64,000 bases of DNA from Mediterranea massiliensis (GCA_015060685.1 SUXZ01000015.1:1-64000); one strand, 5' to 3'; positions 26,722 through 36,834 are shown, counted from the first letter of the stretch. Notes: a model not told the origin generated them from the letters alone. Numbers and translations: made by a program.

Positions 26722-27651
26722 ATGAAAATTGTGAAAACACTTCGCTCGGCATTGGCTGTATGCAGCCTGATGACATTTGCCCTTATCGGCATGAGTTTTA
26801 CTATCGAAGACGCCCCCAAATCAAGAGTAGTGGAAGAGGGCGGTACAGGTCCTTACAAGGCCATTATGAAGGAAGAGGCTTCGCTGAAGGCTCACACCGT
26901 TTTTGTGCCACAAGACCTCTCGGCCTTTGGCAAGAAGAAACAACTCCCTGTATTGGTGTGGGGTAACGGTGCTTGCAACAATTCGCCATTCGAACACTAC
27001 CTGTTCTTGAACGAAATCGCATCGTATGGCTACATTGTAGTGGCTACCGGCTTCTATCCCGAAGAGGGTGAACACTATCGTGGCCCCATGTCCACTACCG
27101 AACAACAAATCGAATCCATCGATTGGGTTATTGCTCAGAATGCCGACCCCGCTTCGCCCTATTATCAAAAGATTGATGTGGAAAACATTGCCGTTGCCGG
27201 TATGTCGTGCGGTGGTCTTCAAACCCTTTATAACTGTGCCGACAAGCGCATCAAGACATTGATGGTGTGCAACAGCGGTCTGTTCAACGAATCGAATGCC
27301 GGTAGTGCTGTAGGCGGTATGCCAATGCCTCCAAAATCTAAGTTGAACGAAATCCACTCGTCTATTATCTACATCTTGGGTGGCGAAAGCGACATTGCTT
27401 ATGGTAACGGTATGGACGACTTCAACCGCATTAAGCATGTTCCTGCTTGTGCTACAAACCTTCCTGTAGGTCATGGCGGTACATACGGACAGCCTCATGG
27501 CGGCGAATATGCCATTGTGGCTTTGGCTTGGCTCGACTGGCAACTGAAGGGCAGCAAGAAAGCAGCCAAGATGTTCAAGGGAAAGAAGTGCAAATTGCTG
27601 AAACGCGAAGGCTGGACCATCGAAAAGAACGAATTGTTCGAGAAGCTATAA
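26722..27651 (+). CDS. Secreted alpha/beta-hydrolase family protein
   Basis: The 309-residue product has an N-terminal signal-type segment (SALAVCSLMTFALIGMSF). The hydrolase fold includes an oxyanion region LVWGNGACNNSP, the nucleophile elbow GMSCGG (Cys at the centre where Ser is usual, about 169-174) and a late GHGGTYG supplying the His. A Cys nucleophile also occurs in dienelactone-hydrolase-like enzymes. An Asp candidate lies in GGESDIAYGN. It follows the DUF3237 gene closely. The substrate is unknown. Confidence 0.75.
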   Translation: MKIVKTLRSALAVCSLMTFALIGMSFTIEDAPKSRVVEEGGTGPYKAIMKEEASLKAHTVFVPQDLSAFGKKKQLPVLVWGNGACNNSPFEHYLFLNEIASYGYIVVATGFYPEEGEHYRGPMSTTEQQIESIDWVIAQNADPASPYYQKIDVENIAVAGMSCGGLQTLYNCADKRIKTLMVCNSGLFNESNAGSAVGGMPMPPKSKLNEIHSSIIYILGGESDIAYGNGMDDFNRIKHVPACATNLPVGHGGTYGQPHGGEYAIVALAWLDWQLKGSKKAAKMFKGKKCKLLKREGWTIEKNELFEKL

Positions 27652-27675
27652 CAGATGGTAATATGATATAAAAAG

Positions 27676-27714
27676 AAACGAGCGGATGCCCCACACAAGG
27701 ACTTCCGCTCGTTT
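27676..27714. terminator. Bidirectional terminator
   Basis: An 11-bp perfect stem (AAACGAGCGGA/TCCGCTCGTTT) with T-rich flanks on both strands separates the hydrolase gene (+) from rarA (-). Confidence 0.75.
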
Positions 27715-27737
27715 TGTATTTGTTATACTCAAGGGTA

Positions 27738-29009
27738 TTATTCAAATCGTTCCTTCCCCCAAAGTTGTTGCATCCGTTCCTTATGCTTCAGCTCGGCAGC
27801 ATTCTCTTGCGGATGCCATATCGATTGACTTTTCAGCTCGTCGGGCAGGAACTGCTGGCGTACGAAGTGGCCGGGATAGTCGTGGGCATATTTATAGTTG
27901 TCCGAGTAGCCCAGCTCCTTCATCAGTTTGGTCGGTGCGTTGCGCAGGTGCAAGGGTACAGGCAGGTTGCCCGTCTCGCGAACCAGACCAAGCGCATCGT
28001 TGATGGCCATATAAGCCGAATTGCTCTTCGGACTGGTGGCCAGGTATATGGTGGTTTCGGCCAAAGGTATGCGTCCTTCGGGCCAGCCAATCTTCATAAT
28101 CGTATCGAAGCAGGCATTTGCCAAGAGTAGGGCATTGGGGTTTGCCAGGCCAATGTCTTCGGCAGCCGAGATGACCAGACGACGCGCAATGAAAGCAGGG
28201 TCTTCGCCACCTTCTACCATGCGGGCCAGCCAATAGATGGCTCCGTCGGGGTCGCTGCCACGGATAGACTTGATGAAGGCCGAGATGATGTCGTAGTGCA
28301 TTTCGCCATCCTTGTCGTAGGCCAGTGGGTTCTGTTGCAGGCGGTCGGTAACCAACTCGTCGGTAATCACAACTTTGGGCGATGCTTCGGAGGTAACGAT
28401 AAGTTCCAATATGTTCAGTAACTTGCGTGCGTCGCCACCGCTATAGCGCAAGATGGCCGAGGTCTCTTTCAGTTCGATGTCCTTCTCTTTCAGCACCAGG
28501 TCGGTCTTGATGGCGCGTTGTAGCAGATCCAGCAGGTCGTCTTTATCCAGCGACTTCAGTACATAAAGTTGGCAGCGCGACAACAACGGGCGGATGACCT
28601 CGAACGAAGGATTCTCGGTTGTGGCACCAATCAGTGTTACGATGCCCTGTTCTACGGCTCCCAACAGCGAGTCTTGTTGCGACTTGCTGAAACGATGAAT
28701 TTCGTCGATGAATAGGATGGGGCTGGCTTGCGAGAAGAAGCGGTTGGATTTGGCCCGCTCAATCACATCGCGTACATCCTTTACACCGCTTGTCACGGCA
28801 CTCAAGGTGTAGAATGGCGTTTCCAGCTTGTTGGCAATGATTTGCGCCAAAGTGGTTTTTCCCACTCCCGGAGGGCCCCAAAGAATGAATGAAGAAATGC
28901 GCCCTCCATCAATCATCTTACGAAGCACTGCACCCTGTCCGACAAGGTGTTTCTGACCGATGTACTCATCGAGTGTCTTTGGGCGAAGTCTTTCTGCTAA
29001 TGGGGCCAT
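27738..29009 (-). CDS. rarA: Replication-associated recombination protein A (AAA+ ATPase)
   Basis: Cytoplasmic AAA+ ATPase related to clamp loaders that acts at stalled replication forks. The 423 residues show Walker A GPPGVGKT (45-52), Walker B LFIDEIHRF (about 98-106), sensor 1 TLIGATTENPSFE and the tetramerisation domain (GGEDPAFIARRLVISAAEDIGLANPNA). The length is typical of RarA/MgsA. It lies 64 bp downstream of the DUF5686 gene and may share its transcript. Confidence 0.94.
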   Translation of the reverse strand: MAPLAERLRPKTLDEYIGQKHLVGQGAVLRKMIDGGRISSFILWGPPGVGKTTLAQIIANKLETPFYTLSAVTSGVKDVRDVIERAKSNRFFSQASPILFIDEIHRFSKSQQDSLLGAVEQGIVTLIGATTENPSFEVIRPLLSRCQLYVLKSLDKDDLLDLLQRAIKTDLVLKEKDIELKETSAILRYSGGDARKLLNILELIVTSEASPKVVITDELVTDRLQQNPLAYDKDGEMHYDIISAFIKSIRGSDPDGAIYWLARMVEGGEDPAFIARRLVISAAEDIGLANPNALLLANACFDTIMKIGWPEGRIPLAETTIYLATSPKSNSAYMAINDALGLVRETGNLPVPLHLRNAPTKLMKELGYSDNYKYAHDYPGHFVRQQFLPDELKSQSIWHPQENAAELKHKERMQQLWGKERFE

Positions 29010-29073
29010 TTGAATTATGAATTTTGAATTATAAATTATAAAGTATGAATATACCTCAATCCTACTTGACTAC

Positions 29074-31662
29074 TTAAAATATCGTTAGAATCATGAAGCG
29101 GAAACCATCGATTTGTGCATTGGGCAGTTCGGTATAAGTCAAGCGACGTACATACTCCACGTGTAGCAACTTGAAGATGTTGTAGATACCCAGACTGATT
29201 TCAACGTATGGTTTGTTCTTGTCCATGACAAAACTGGTGGGCATGCCGTTGCGCATAGGGAAGAGGAACAAGTCGCGATTTGTACTTTTGTACGGATTGT
29301 TCTTGTCGGTCAGTGTTCCCCATAAGCCACGAATACGGAAGGCTTCGCGCCACTTCAGCTTCTTTATCAGCGGTATGCGGTTAAAGAGTTTTCCGTTCAT
29401 GTCGTAAGTCAGTGCCAGCGATGCATAACGGTCGTTCAAGAACTCCATGTTGTTGATGAGCGAGAACGATTCGTTGTTCTGGGTGATGTACGATTGATTG
29501 GCAAAGGGCAGGTTCAACAACGGGAAGGGAACGGTGTTCCATTGGGCACCGGCGCGTGCCGTGATGTCCAGCTTGCCCCACGAACCAAACCAGAAACGCT
29601 TGCGCATGCTTGCTTCGGTCAGGTTGAAGTTGTAATCGCCTCCTAAAAGACCTTTGAAGCCGATGGTGTGCGACAAGGTGAAGATGGGTGCATCGAGCGA
29701 TACGGGGATGCGGCGTTGCTTGGTGTTTACAAACGTTTCGCCCGGAGCCCAACGCAAGGTGGCACTCAACTCGGTGGTGGTGATGTCCTTTACCAGTGTG
29801 TTGCCTGTACCTTTTATGCCGGGCAACGGACCATTGTTCTTCCAATACTTCAGGTTGCCGGCCGGCTCGTCGTTCCGGCGACGTGCCATGGCCTTGATAG
29901 AGAAGCCCGAGTTGGTTTCCAGTTCGTAGTTGATGGTAGCGTCGCGCATGTACGACATCTGGTCTATCGTTGCCCATTTCCATCCCACGAACATATTGTC
30001 CTTGTCCGTAGCAAGGAACTTGTCCATGGGCGACATGACGTCGTAGGTGTATTCAAAGCTGATATAGTGCTTGGGGAATTCCCAAAGTACATACTCGCGC
30101 TTGTTGAACGAGTAGGCCACTTCGCCCGAGTAGAACCACTTCTTGTCCTTTGTACCATAGGCTCCATAGCCACTGAATGCCCAGTGCGGATGCAGATTAC
30201 CCGTTGTCATGGCACTCAAGCGGAAACGCGTTCCATTCACATAGTTGCTGGTAATCATGGTGTTGATGGGGCCAATATCCACCTTGCTCTTCTTGCCTGT
30301 TTCCACAAAGTTTTCTATCAGCGCCTTGGCACCGAAGATGACGTATTTGAATCCCGGTATCTGTTCGATGCGGTTCATGAACACGTCCATCGTGCTCTCT
30401 TTCTTGGTGAGCGGCACTTGGCGCACTTCGGCCCAATACTCATCGCTCTTGGCCAGCATGTTGGCCTCTTTAATGACATTGCCTTTCAAGCGGAACAGAC
30501 GGGCCTCTATCTCGTCGAAGTTGTAGTTGCTGTACTTGGTTGTGCGCTGCACCTCCAGTCCTTGTGTGCCCTTGATAAAAGCCAGCTCTACGGTCATATC
30601 GTCGTCGGTCAGCACCCAGGTGCTATCGGGCAGTTGCTCGAATTCCTGTACAATGTCCATGTTCTCCACAAAGTTCACACCGGTGTTCTTGGGCAGGTTC
30701 ATGGTGCATCTTCTTACGCCATAAGTAGAGTCGCGTGCCACGTAAAGGTGGCCGGTAAATCCGAAGTCTTGCGAATTCTGTGGAACGAACGACAGGTGAA
30801 TACACTCTTTGTCGTCCACCATCAACGTATCCATCAGGTAGAATTTGTAGAAACTGATGGCGCCTCGTCCGATGGGGCTTACAAAACGTCGTTGCAGCAA
30901 GCGTATGTCGTCGTCGTAGATGTTGATGTTGGAGAAGACGTCAGTCAAGATGGTTCCCAACATATCGCCGGTATTGAAAAACTCTTCTATACCGCTCGAG
31001 TTCATACCTTCGATAATGGTCTTTTCGCTTTTGGGGTCTTTGCGGTAGATGGTCTTCGAGGCTGTCTCCTTGATGGATACGGGCAGAATCATCTTGCCTG
31101 TTTTCTCCGAAACCTCTACTTGGTCTTTGAAGAAAGCAAACTTCTTATAGATGCCCTTTTCCATCTTGTCGGGGGTGACATTGTTCATGGACATCTTCAT
31201 CTTTTCGTACTTCTGGTACTGGTAGAAGTCGTTATTCTCTAAGTCTTGTTTCTTTTTGTGTGCAATGACCTTGCGCATAAACTCCACGGCCGGGTTGTTC
31301 TTGCGCGAGTATTTTTCCTTTTGCGGCTTCACGGTCACCTCGCTCAGCATGATGTCGTCCACCACCAGCTTTACGTCTATTTTCTTCGTGCCGTTTTTGA
31401 ATTTCACCTTTTTGGTTTTATAGCCGATGCTCGAAAAAGTCAGTTCGTTCCATCCGGGTAGTACCTCAACTTCGTATTCTCCGTTGCCGTTGGTCACGGT
31501 GCCTACACCTTCACCTTCGTATTGCACGGTAACATACATTAGCGGTTCGTTGGTCAGCGAGTCGGTGACCACACCCGAAATTTGTGCTGTAGATTTCAGT
31601 GAACAGAATAGTATTAAAATAGTGGAAAGTAAGCAGTTTAATAATCGTTGTTTCATAAACAT
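29074..31662 (-). CDS. DUF5686 outer-membrane protein with carboxypeptidase-like N-terminal domain
   Basis: The 862 residues start with a signal peptide (the ATG at 31656 is an alternative start), followed by a CarboxypepD_reg-like domain (about 27-110) and a long DUF5686 region ending in barrel-like strands (IYNIFKLLHVEYVRRLTYTE ... MILTIF). The C-terminal aromatic residue fits outer-membrane insertion. The family is widespread in Bacteroidetes with no defined function. The promoter is TAACTTTG on the minus strand at 31680-31687. Confidence 0.82.
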   Translation of the reverse strand: MFMKQRLLNCLLSTILILFCSLKSTAQISGVVTDSLTNEPLMYVTVQYEGEGVGTVTNGNGEYEVEVLPGWNELTFSSIGYKTKKVKFKNGTKKIDVKLVVDDIMLSEVTVKPQKEKYSRKNNPAVEFMRKVIAHKKKQDLENNDFYQYQKYEKMKMSMNNVTPDKMEKGIYKKFAFFKDQVEVSEKTGKMILPVSIKETASKTIYRKDPKSEKTIIEGMNSSGIEEFFNTGDMLGTILTDVFSNINIYDDDIRLLQRRFVSPIGRGAISFYKFYLMDTLMVDDKECIHLSFVPQNSQDFGFTGHLYVARDSTYGVRRCTMNLPKNTGVNFVENMDIVQEFEQLPDSTWVLTDDDMTVELAFIKGTQGLEVQRTTKYSNYNFDEIEARLFRLKGNVIKEANMLAKSDEYWAEVRQVPLTKKESTMDVFMNRIEQIPGFKYVIFGAKALIENFVETGKKSKVDIGPINTMITSNYVNGTRFRLSAMTTGNLHPHWAFSGYGAYGTKDKKWFYSGEVAYSFNKREYVLWEFPKHYISFEYTYDVMSPMDKFLATDKDNMFVGWKWATIDQMSYMRDATINYELETNSGFSIKAMARRRNDEPAGNLKYWKNNGPLPGIKGTGNTLVKDITTTELSATLRWAPGETFVNTKQRRIPVSLDAPIFTLSHTIGFKGLLGGDYNFNLTEASMRKRFWFGSWGKLDITARAGAQWNTVPFPLLNLPFANQSYITQNNESFSLINNMEFLNDRYASLALTYDMNGKLFNRIPLIKKLKWREAFRIRGLWGTLTDKNNPYKSTNRDLFLFPMRNGMPTSFVMDKNKPYVEISLGIYNIFKLLHVEYVRRLTYTELPNAQIDGFRFMILTIF

Positions 31663-31679
31663 CTGTTTAAATTGCGTTG

Positions 31680-31687
31680 CAAAGTTA
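31680..31687 (-). promoter_or_regulatory. -7 promoter box for the DUF5686 gene
   Basis: Minus-strand TAACTTTG matches TAnnTTTG exactly, 18 bp before the ATG at 31662, so the mRNA leader is only about 10 nt. Confidence 0.5.
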
Positions 31688-31759
31688 CGAATTTCGCTTG
31701 TTAAGTATCCATTAAATCAAATAATATTTGTTACTTTGTGGCAAATTAAGTTATTGATT

Positions 31760-32374
31760 ATGCCTACTTTTGTTCAAATACTCGACTTTATTGGTACATT
31801 TGCCTTTGCCATCAGTGGCATTCGTCTTGCATCGGCCAAACGTTTCGACTGGTTTGGTGCCTATGTTGTTGGCTTCGTAACGGCCATCGGTGGCGGTACA
31901 ATCCGTGATGTGTTGCTCGATGTTACGCCGGCCTGGATGGGCGACCCCATGTATCTGGTGTGTACCGGTCTGGCCTTGTTGTGGGTGATTCTTTTCGGAA
32001 AGTATCTGATTCATTTGAACAATACCTTCTTTATTTTCGACACCATCGGTTTGGCGCTGTTCACGGTGGTTGGTGCCGAACGTAGCTTGTCGCTAGGTTT
32101 CCCGTATTGGGTGGCCATCATCATGGGTAGTATGACGGGTGCTGCCGGTGGTGTGTTGCGCGATGTGTTCATCAATGAAATCCCGTTGATATTCCGCAAA
32201 GAGATATACGCCATGGCCTGCGTGCTGGGTGGTATTGCCTATTGCATCTGCCACTATTTGGGTTGCACCTCTTATATTAGTTCCCTTGTAGGCGGAGTGG
32301 TGGTGTTTGTTATTCGCGTCCTTGCGGTGAAGTACAAGATTTCCCTGCCCATTCTTACCGGTCACGACGAGTAA
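31760..32374 (+). CDS. TRIC-family cation channel protein (YadS/UPF0126)
   Basis: A membrane protein of 204 residues with about seven helices arranged as two similar halves. Each half has the glycine-rich GGGTIRDVLL or GAAGGVLRDVF motif of prokaryotic trimeric intracellular cation channels. It probably conducts K+ or similar ions across the inner membrane. A frame extending to 31427 overlaps the divergent DUF5686 gene and its promoter, so the ATG at 31760 was chosen. Confidence 0.9.
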   Translation: MPTFVQILDFIGTFAFAISGIRLASAKRFDWFGAYVVGFVTAIGGGTIRDVLLDVTPAWMGDPMYLVCTGLALLWVILFGKYLIHLNNTFFIFDTIGLALFTVVGAERSLSLGFPYWVAIIMGSMTGAAGGVLRDVFINEIPLIFRKEIYAMACVLGGIAYCICHYLGCTSYISSLVGGVVVFVIRVLAVKYKISLPILTGHDE

Positions 32375-32378
32375 TATA

Positions 32379-32412
32379 AAAAAGGTGCCCTACACCAAGC
32401 AGGACACCTTTA
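32379..32412. terminator. Bidirectional terminator
   Basis: The stem AAAAGGTGCCCT/AGGACACCTTTT (one mismatch) has A/T runs on both sides and lies between the convergent TRIC-channel and M16-peptidase genes. Confidence 0.7.
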
Positions 32413-32433
32413 TATATGTGTTTGTACGAGTTA

Positions 32434-35337
32434 TCAGAACAACTTGTCTTTACTGTTGAACAAGCGGTTTTCGCTAAGCTTCACCACTTTACCAAACTTT
32501 TCAAGCGCTTTCAAGTCAATCATCTTCGGGTTACCCATGATGGCAATTCGATAGGGTTTTCCTTGGATGTTTTCCTTGTAGAACTTCACGATGTCGTCGA
32601 AGGTCAACGCATCGATTTTAGCCAGATTTTCTTTGGCTGGGTCGTCGGTATAGCCCATCTGTTCTAAGCTGACCAGGCTCATGGCCTTGCTACGGAAGCT
32701 TGGGTGTGTAGTCAGTGCTTCCTGGCGCAGGTAGCTCTTGATGTTGTCTATGCGTTCACTGTATTCGGGCATGTCGTTCACCAGTCCCATGAACACCTCT
32801 ACGGCTTCGTTGGCCTTGTCGTTTTGTGTACCGATGTAGCCAATCATGTAGCTGTCCTTACCGGCAAGCCCTTGTGTGCCCACTTGTGCGTAGGCAGTGT
32901 AGGCCATTGAACGCTTTTCGCGGATTTCGTTCAGTACCAATCCGGTGAAGTCCAAGCCAAAGTATTGGTTGAATGCATCGCGCAGCACGTCGTCCTTCTT
33001 GTCGGCAGCCTGCATAGGCAGATAGAAGTGGATTTGTGCCTGTTCGGCATCGTTGTTCGGCAGGAAGAAGATGGTGTTTTCGGTAGTCTTGGCCATTTCC
33101 TTTACTTGTGGCGAGTTGCTTGGTCGTTCGTTGGCCACCAGCGGAAGGTTTTGGCTAAGGATGGTATAGGCATCGTCGAAAGGCAGTGTGCCGGTGTAGA
33201 AGATTTTGGCTTCGTAGTTGGCAGCGCGTGTAATGTCGCCCTTCAGTGAAGCGATGTCCATGTAGTAAACCTCCTTATCGGTCAGTTCGGTCAGGTAGTC
33301 CGAGTTGTCGCCATAAAGCAGGTATTGTTGCAAGGCCGAGTTCAGTGAGCTTACGTTTTCCTTACGAATCAGACGGTTACTGATGAGCATGCTCTTTTGG
33401 CGATTCAGCTGCTTTTCGTCGGGTTCGGGCATAAGGATTTGTCGTGAGATGAGTCGGCAAACGTCGGGCAGTGTCTCTTCGTAACCTCGCATAATGATGT
33501 AGAGGTAGTTTTCGTCGGCAGTTACCTGACAGGTTGCGTTCAGCTTGCTCATCTCCTCTTTCAGTTCTTGTGGCTTGAATGCACCCATTACGCCGGCATT
33601 GTTCATCAAGTCGGCGGCAATGCCCAGTTTAGGCATTTCGTTGGTACCCACACCATATTGCACCACCAATTGGAAGATGTTGTTTTCGGTATTGGGTGTG
33701 TAGTACATCTTCGAGTGGTCGTTCAGTTGGCGCACTTGCACGTCGCTGAAGTCGATAAATTTCTCTTCCATCTTGCCCATAGGCATTCCCTTGAACTGGG
33801 TGGCATAGAGCGACTGCTTGCCAACGGGTGGTTCTACAGGCTTGTAGCCGGGCTTTTCAATCTTCTCCGATTTCTTGTCCTTTCCCTTTTCAATGTGGAT
33901 GGCAATGAAGTTTTCGTTCAGGTATTGCTTGGCCACGCGTTTGATGTCTTCGGCGCTGATGGCCATGATTTTATCCTTGTAGTTCAGCACTTCGCCCAAG
34001 TCTTGTTCGTTGTAGAAGGCATTCATCAGCAGGTCGCCGATGTTTTGATTGTTCTCCATCATCAGGTCGAATCGTTGGCACATTTCGCTCTTGATGGCTT
34101 CGATTTTCCACTCTTCGAACTCGCCGTTGGCCACCTTTTGGATGGCTTCCAATACGCGCTTTTCGGTGCTTTTGTTCGATGCATAGCGGCGTTGGTTTTC
34201 GTCGTAAAGCGGAATACATTGTACCAGCAAGCGTCCTTGTTCGCGGAAGGCAAGTACTCCGGCTGCGGCATCGCTGATGTCACCATCCAGCACCAGCTTG
34301 TCGATGGTACCGGTCTGGTTGCCGTTGTTCAGCAGCGACATGGCAATGTTCAATGCATCTTCATCGGGGTGTCCGGCAGGTACACCTTTGTATAGCAGCA
34401 TGATTTGCGGATAGCTGCCGTTCTTCAGTGTATATTCGGTGCGTCCCTTGATGTCCAGGTCGGGGTATTGGATGCGTTCGGGCATGGGCTTGGCGGCCAG
34501 TCGTCCGAAGCTTGCGTTGATACGTCCTGCCACTTGTTGTGCCTTGATGTTACCCACCAATACCAGTACCATGTTTTCGGGCACGTACCATGTTTCGTAG
34601 AACTCCATCAGCTTGCTCAGTTGTGGGTTCTTCAAGTGTTCGGGCAATCCGATGACAGAGCGCGAGTAGGGGTGTCCGGCAAAGGCTTGCTCCAACATGA
34701 ATTGTTGTTGTTGTCTCGATTCGTTGTCTTGCGAGCGGTTGTACTCTTCGTACACATTCTCCAATTCCGATTGGAACGAGCGGAACACGGGGTTCAGGAA
34801 TCGTTGCGACGAAATCTCCAGCCACTTGTTCACTTGGTAGGGAGGGAAGCTGCTGTGATAATAGGTATAGTCGTAGCTTGTACCGGCATTAACGTTCTTG
34901 GCACCGATGCTCTCCATCAGGTTAGAGTATTCGTTGGGCAATCCGAATTCGCCGGCTTTCACGCTCAGTTCGTTAATCTCCTTGCTCAATGCCTGGCGCT
35001 TTGCAGGGTCGGTTTCGGCTGCAAACAAGTCATATTTTGCAATGATTTCCTTGTAAAGCGGTTCTTCCTGCGCCCAGTCGAGCGAGCCAATCAGCGTTGT
35101 ACCTTTAAACATAACATGCTCCAGATAGTGTGCCAATCCGGTATAGTCGGCGGGTTCGTTAATCGAGCCTGCGCGTACACCCACCAGACCGAATACGTCG
35201 GGTTTCGATTCGTCTTCCCAGATGAAAACGGAAAGACCATTTCTCAGTTTGAATGCCTTCAGCCCTTGGGCCGATACATTCATTCCCACCATAAGGAGGG
35301 CTAAGCAAAGTAGAATACTTTTTGTCAGTTGTTTCAT
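32434..35337 (-). CDS. M16-family zinc metallopeptidase (pitrilysin/insulinase type)
   Basis: The 967-residue product has a signal peptide ending VSAQ, then two M16 modules in one chain. The inverted zinc motif HYLEH (H70, E73, H74) lies in module 1, with the third ligand expected about 75 residues on (ENVYEEYNRSQDN). Module 2 is the catalytically inactive half. It is a periplasmic or surface peptidase that takes up and cleaves peptides. An upstream start at 35367 lies inside the -7 box (35365-35372), so 35337 is preferred. Confidence 0.92.
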   Translation of the reverse strand: MKQLTKSILLCLALLMVGMNVSAQGLKAFKLRNGLSVFIWEDESKPDVFGLVGVRAGSINEPADYTGLAHYLEHVMFKGTTLIGSLDWAQEEPLYKEIIAKYDLFAAETDPAKRQALSKEINELSVKAGEFGLPNEYSNLMESIGAKNVNAGTSYDYTYYHSSFPPYQVNKWLEISSQRFLNPVFRSFQSELENVYEEYNRSQDNESRQQQQFMLEQAFAGHPYSRSVIGLPEHLKNPQLSKLMEFYETWYVPENMVLVLVGNIKAQQVAGRINASFGRLAAKPMPERIQYPDLDIKGRTEYTLKNGSYPQIMLLYKGVPAGHPDEDALNIAMSLLNNGNQTGTIDKLVLDGDISDAAAGVLAFREQGRLLVQCIPLYDENQRRYASNKSTEKRVLEAIQKVANGEFEEWKIEAIKSEMCQRFDLMMENNQNIGDLLMNAFYNEQDLGEVLNYKDKIMAISAEDIKRVAKQYLNENFIAIHIEKGKDKKSEKIEKPGYKPVEPPVGKQSLYATQFKGMPMGKMEEKFIDFSDVQVRQLNDHSKMYYTPNTENNIFQLVVQYGVGTNEMPKLGIAADLMNNAGVMGAFKPQELKEEMSKLNATCQVTADENYLYIIMRGYEETLPDVCRLISRQILMPEPDEKQLNRQKSMLISNRLIRKENVSSLNSALQQYLLYGDNSDYLTELTDKEVYYMDIASLKGDITRAANYEAKIFYTGTLPFDDAYTILSQNLPLVANERPSNSPQVKEMAKTTENTIFFLPNNDAEQAQIHFYLPMQAADKKDDVLRDAFNQYFGLDFTGLVLNEIREKRSMAYTAYAQVGTQGLAGKDSYMIGYIGTQNDKANEAVEVFMGLVNDMPEYSERIDNIKSYLRQEALTTHPSFRSKAMSLVSLEQMGYTDDPAKENLAKIDALTFDDIVKFYKENIQGKPYRIAIMGNPKMIDLKALEKFGKVVKLSENRLFNSKDKLF

Positions 35338-35364
35338 GAGTTGTTTAGTTATTATATTCAGCCA

Positions 35365-35372
35365 CAAAAGTA
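35365..35372 (-). promoter_or_regulatory. -7 promoter box for the M16 peptidase gene
   Basis: Minus-strand TACTTTTG matches TAnnTTTG exactly and lies 28 bp before the chosen ATG. Confidence 0.5.
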
Positions 35373-35420
35373 GTTATAAATAGTATAAATAATCCATAAA
35401 TCGGCAAAAAAATGCATTTG

Positions 35421-35452
35421 TTTGTTCCAATTATTCTTTTTGCCTATCTTTA
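35421..35452 (+). promoter_or_regulatory. Promoter for the M64 peptidase gene
   Basis: TTTG (35421-35424), a 20-bp spacer and TATCTTTA (35445-35452, one mismatch in the last base) lie 40 bp before the ATG. Confidence 0.5.
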
Positions 35453-35491
35453 CACCCCGTTAACAATAATTATTCACCAAACTAAATTAAC

Positions 35492-36829
35492 ATGAAATCT
35501 AAAATTCTTTCCGTTGCGTTGCCGATGCTCCTTTTTGCATCCATAGCCACGGCACAAGTCAAGTTCGACGACTACTTTGTAGAGAAAACCATGCGTTTCG
35601 ATTACTATCATGCCGGCGATGCCCGTTCGGAATATTTCTTTTTCGACGAAGTGATAGAAGAACCCTACTGGGCAGGCAACAAGAACTACCTGGTGGACGA
35701 GCGCGAGATGGGCAACCACCTCTTCAAGGTGAAAGACAAGGCCACCGGCAAGCTCATCTACCAACGCGGATACAGCACCCTGTTTGCCGAATGGGTATGT
35801 ACCCCCGAGGCCAAGCAAACAAGCAAGGCCATGCCCGAGGGCGTAACCTTTCCCTTCCCGAAGAACGATGTAGTCATCGAGTTCTATACACGTCAGAACA
35901 ATACCGGCAAGTTTGTCAAGAAGTTCAGCTACGACATCGACGTGGACAGCTACTTCATCCGCAAGGCAAAGCCCATGTACGAAACATTCGATGTACACTA
36001 CACCGGCAATCCGGCCAAGCGTGTGGATATAGTGCTGATAGCCGAGGGCTATACCGAAGCCAACAAGCAGGAGTTTATCCAGGCATGCAAGGGCTTTGCC
36101 GACGACTTCTTCAGCTATGCACCCTATAGCGACAACCGCAACAACTTCAACATCCGTGCCGTGTGGACACCCAGCGAAGAAGCGGGCGTATCCATCCCCG
36201 GCGAACACCTTTGGCGCACGACAGCCTTGAATGCACACTACTACACCTTCGACTCCGAGCGCTATCAGATGATAGAAGACTACCAAGCCATCCTCGATGT
36301 AGCTTCGTGCGTTCCCTACGAAATCATCTACATCCTAACCAATTCGCAGAAGTATGGCGGCGGAGGCATTTACAATTTCTATGGCATCAGTGCGGCCAAC
36401 ATCCCCGGCCCCTCTACCCGCAAGACCTATAGCCACGAGTTCGGTCACCTGTTCGTTGGCTTGGCCGACGAGTATGTGGGCGGTGCCGAAATGAGCGACC
36501 TCTACTTCCCCGATGTAGAGCCTTGGGAGCCAAACATAACTACCTTGACCGATTTCAAGTCGAAAGCATGGTACAAGCTTCTTGGCGGTAAGTATCAACC
36601 TGTGAAGCGTGAAGATGGCGATAAGTTCAACCCCAACAGCCCGAATGCCGAACAATACAACCCCCAACAGCCCTGGCCGCTTGGCGTGTTCGAGGGCGCC
36701 GGCTATCTGGAGAAGACCGTCTATCGCCCTTGGCCCAACTGTATGATGAACTGGTTCCACACCGTAGATGTGTATTGTCCCGTGTGTCAGCACGAAATAC
36801 AGCAGACGATTGATTTGTTTACGAAGTAA
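35492..36829 (+). CDS. M64-family metallopeptidase (IgA peptidase-like)
   Basis: The 445-residue secreted protein has a signal peptide ending TAQ, an N-terminal M64 beta domain (about 22-160) and a catalytic domain with HEFGHLFVGLADEY (zinc ligands H315 and H319, catalytic E316, Asp326 as probable third ligand). M64 peptidases include the Clostridium ramosum IgA protease; Bacteroides homologues are common and their targets are mostly undefined. The gene stands alone between the M16 peptidase and the accessory operon. Confidence 0.9.
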   Translation: MKSKILSVALPMLLFASIATAQVKFDDYFVEKTMRFDYYHAGDARSEYFFFDEVIEEPYWAGNKNYLVDEREMGNHLFKVKDKATGKLIYQRGYSTLFAEWVCTPEAKQTSKAMPEGVTFPFPKNDVVIEFYTRQNNTGKFVKKFSYDIDVDSYFIRKAKPMYETFDVHYTGNPAKRVDIVLIAEGYTEANKQEFIQACKGFADDFFSYAPYSDNRNNFNIRAVWTPSEEAGVSIPGEHLWRTTALNAHYYTFDSERYQMIEDYQAILDVASCVPYEIIYILTNSQKYGGGGIYNFYGISAANIPGPSTRKTYSHEFGHLFVGLADEYVGGAEMSDLYFPDVEPWEPNITTLTDFKSKAWYKLLGGKYQPVKREDGDKFNPNSPNAEQYNPQQPWPLGVFEGAGYLEKTVYRPWPNCMMNWFHTVDVYCPVCQHEIQQTIDLFTK

Positions 36830-36834
36830 ATTCG

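Noticed and set aside
29668..31242. 524-codon open frame antisense to the DUF5686 gene
   Set aside because: Shadow of the coding strand; composition rich in His, Val and Leu typical of reverse-strand translation, and no family motif.
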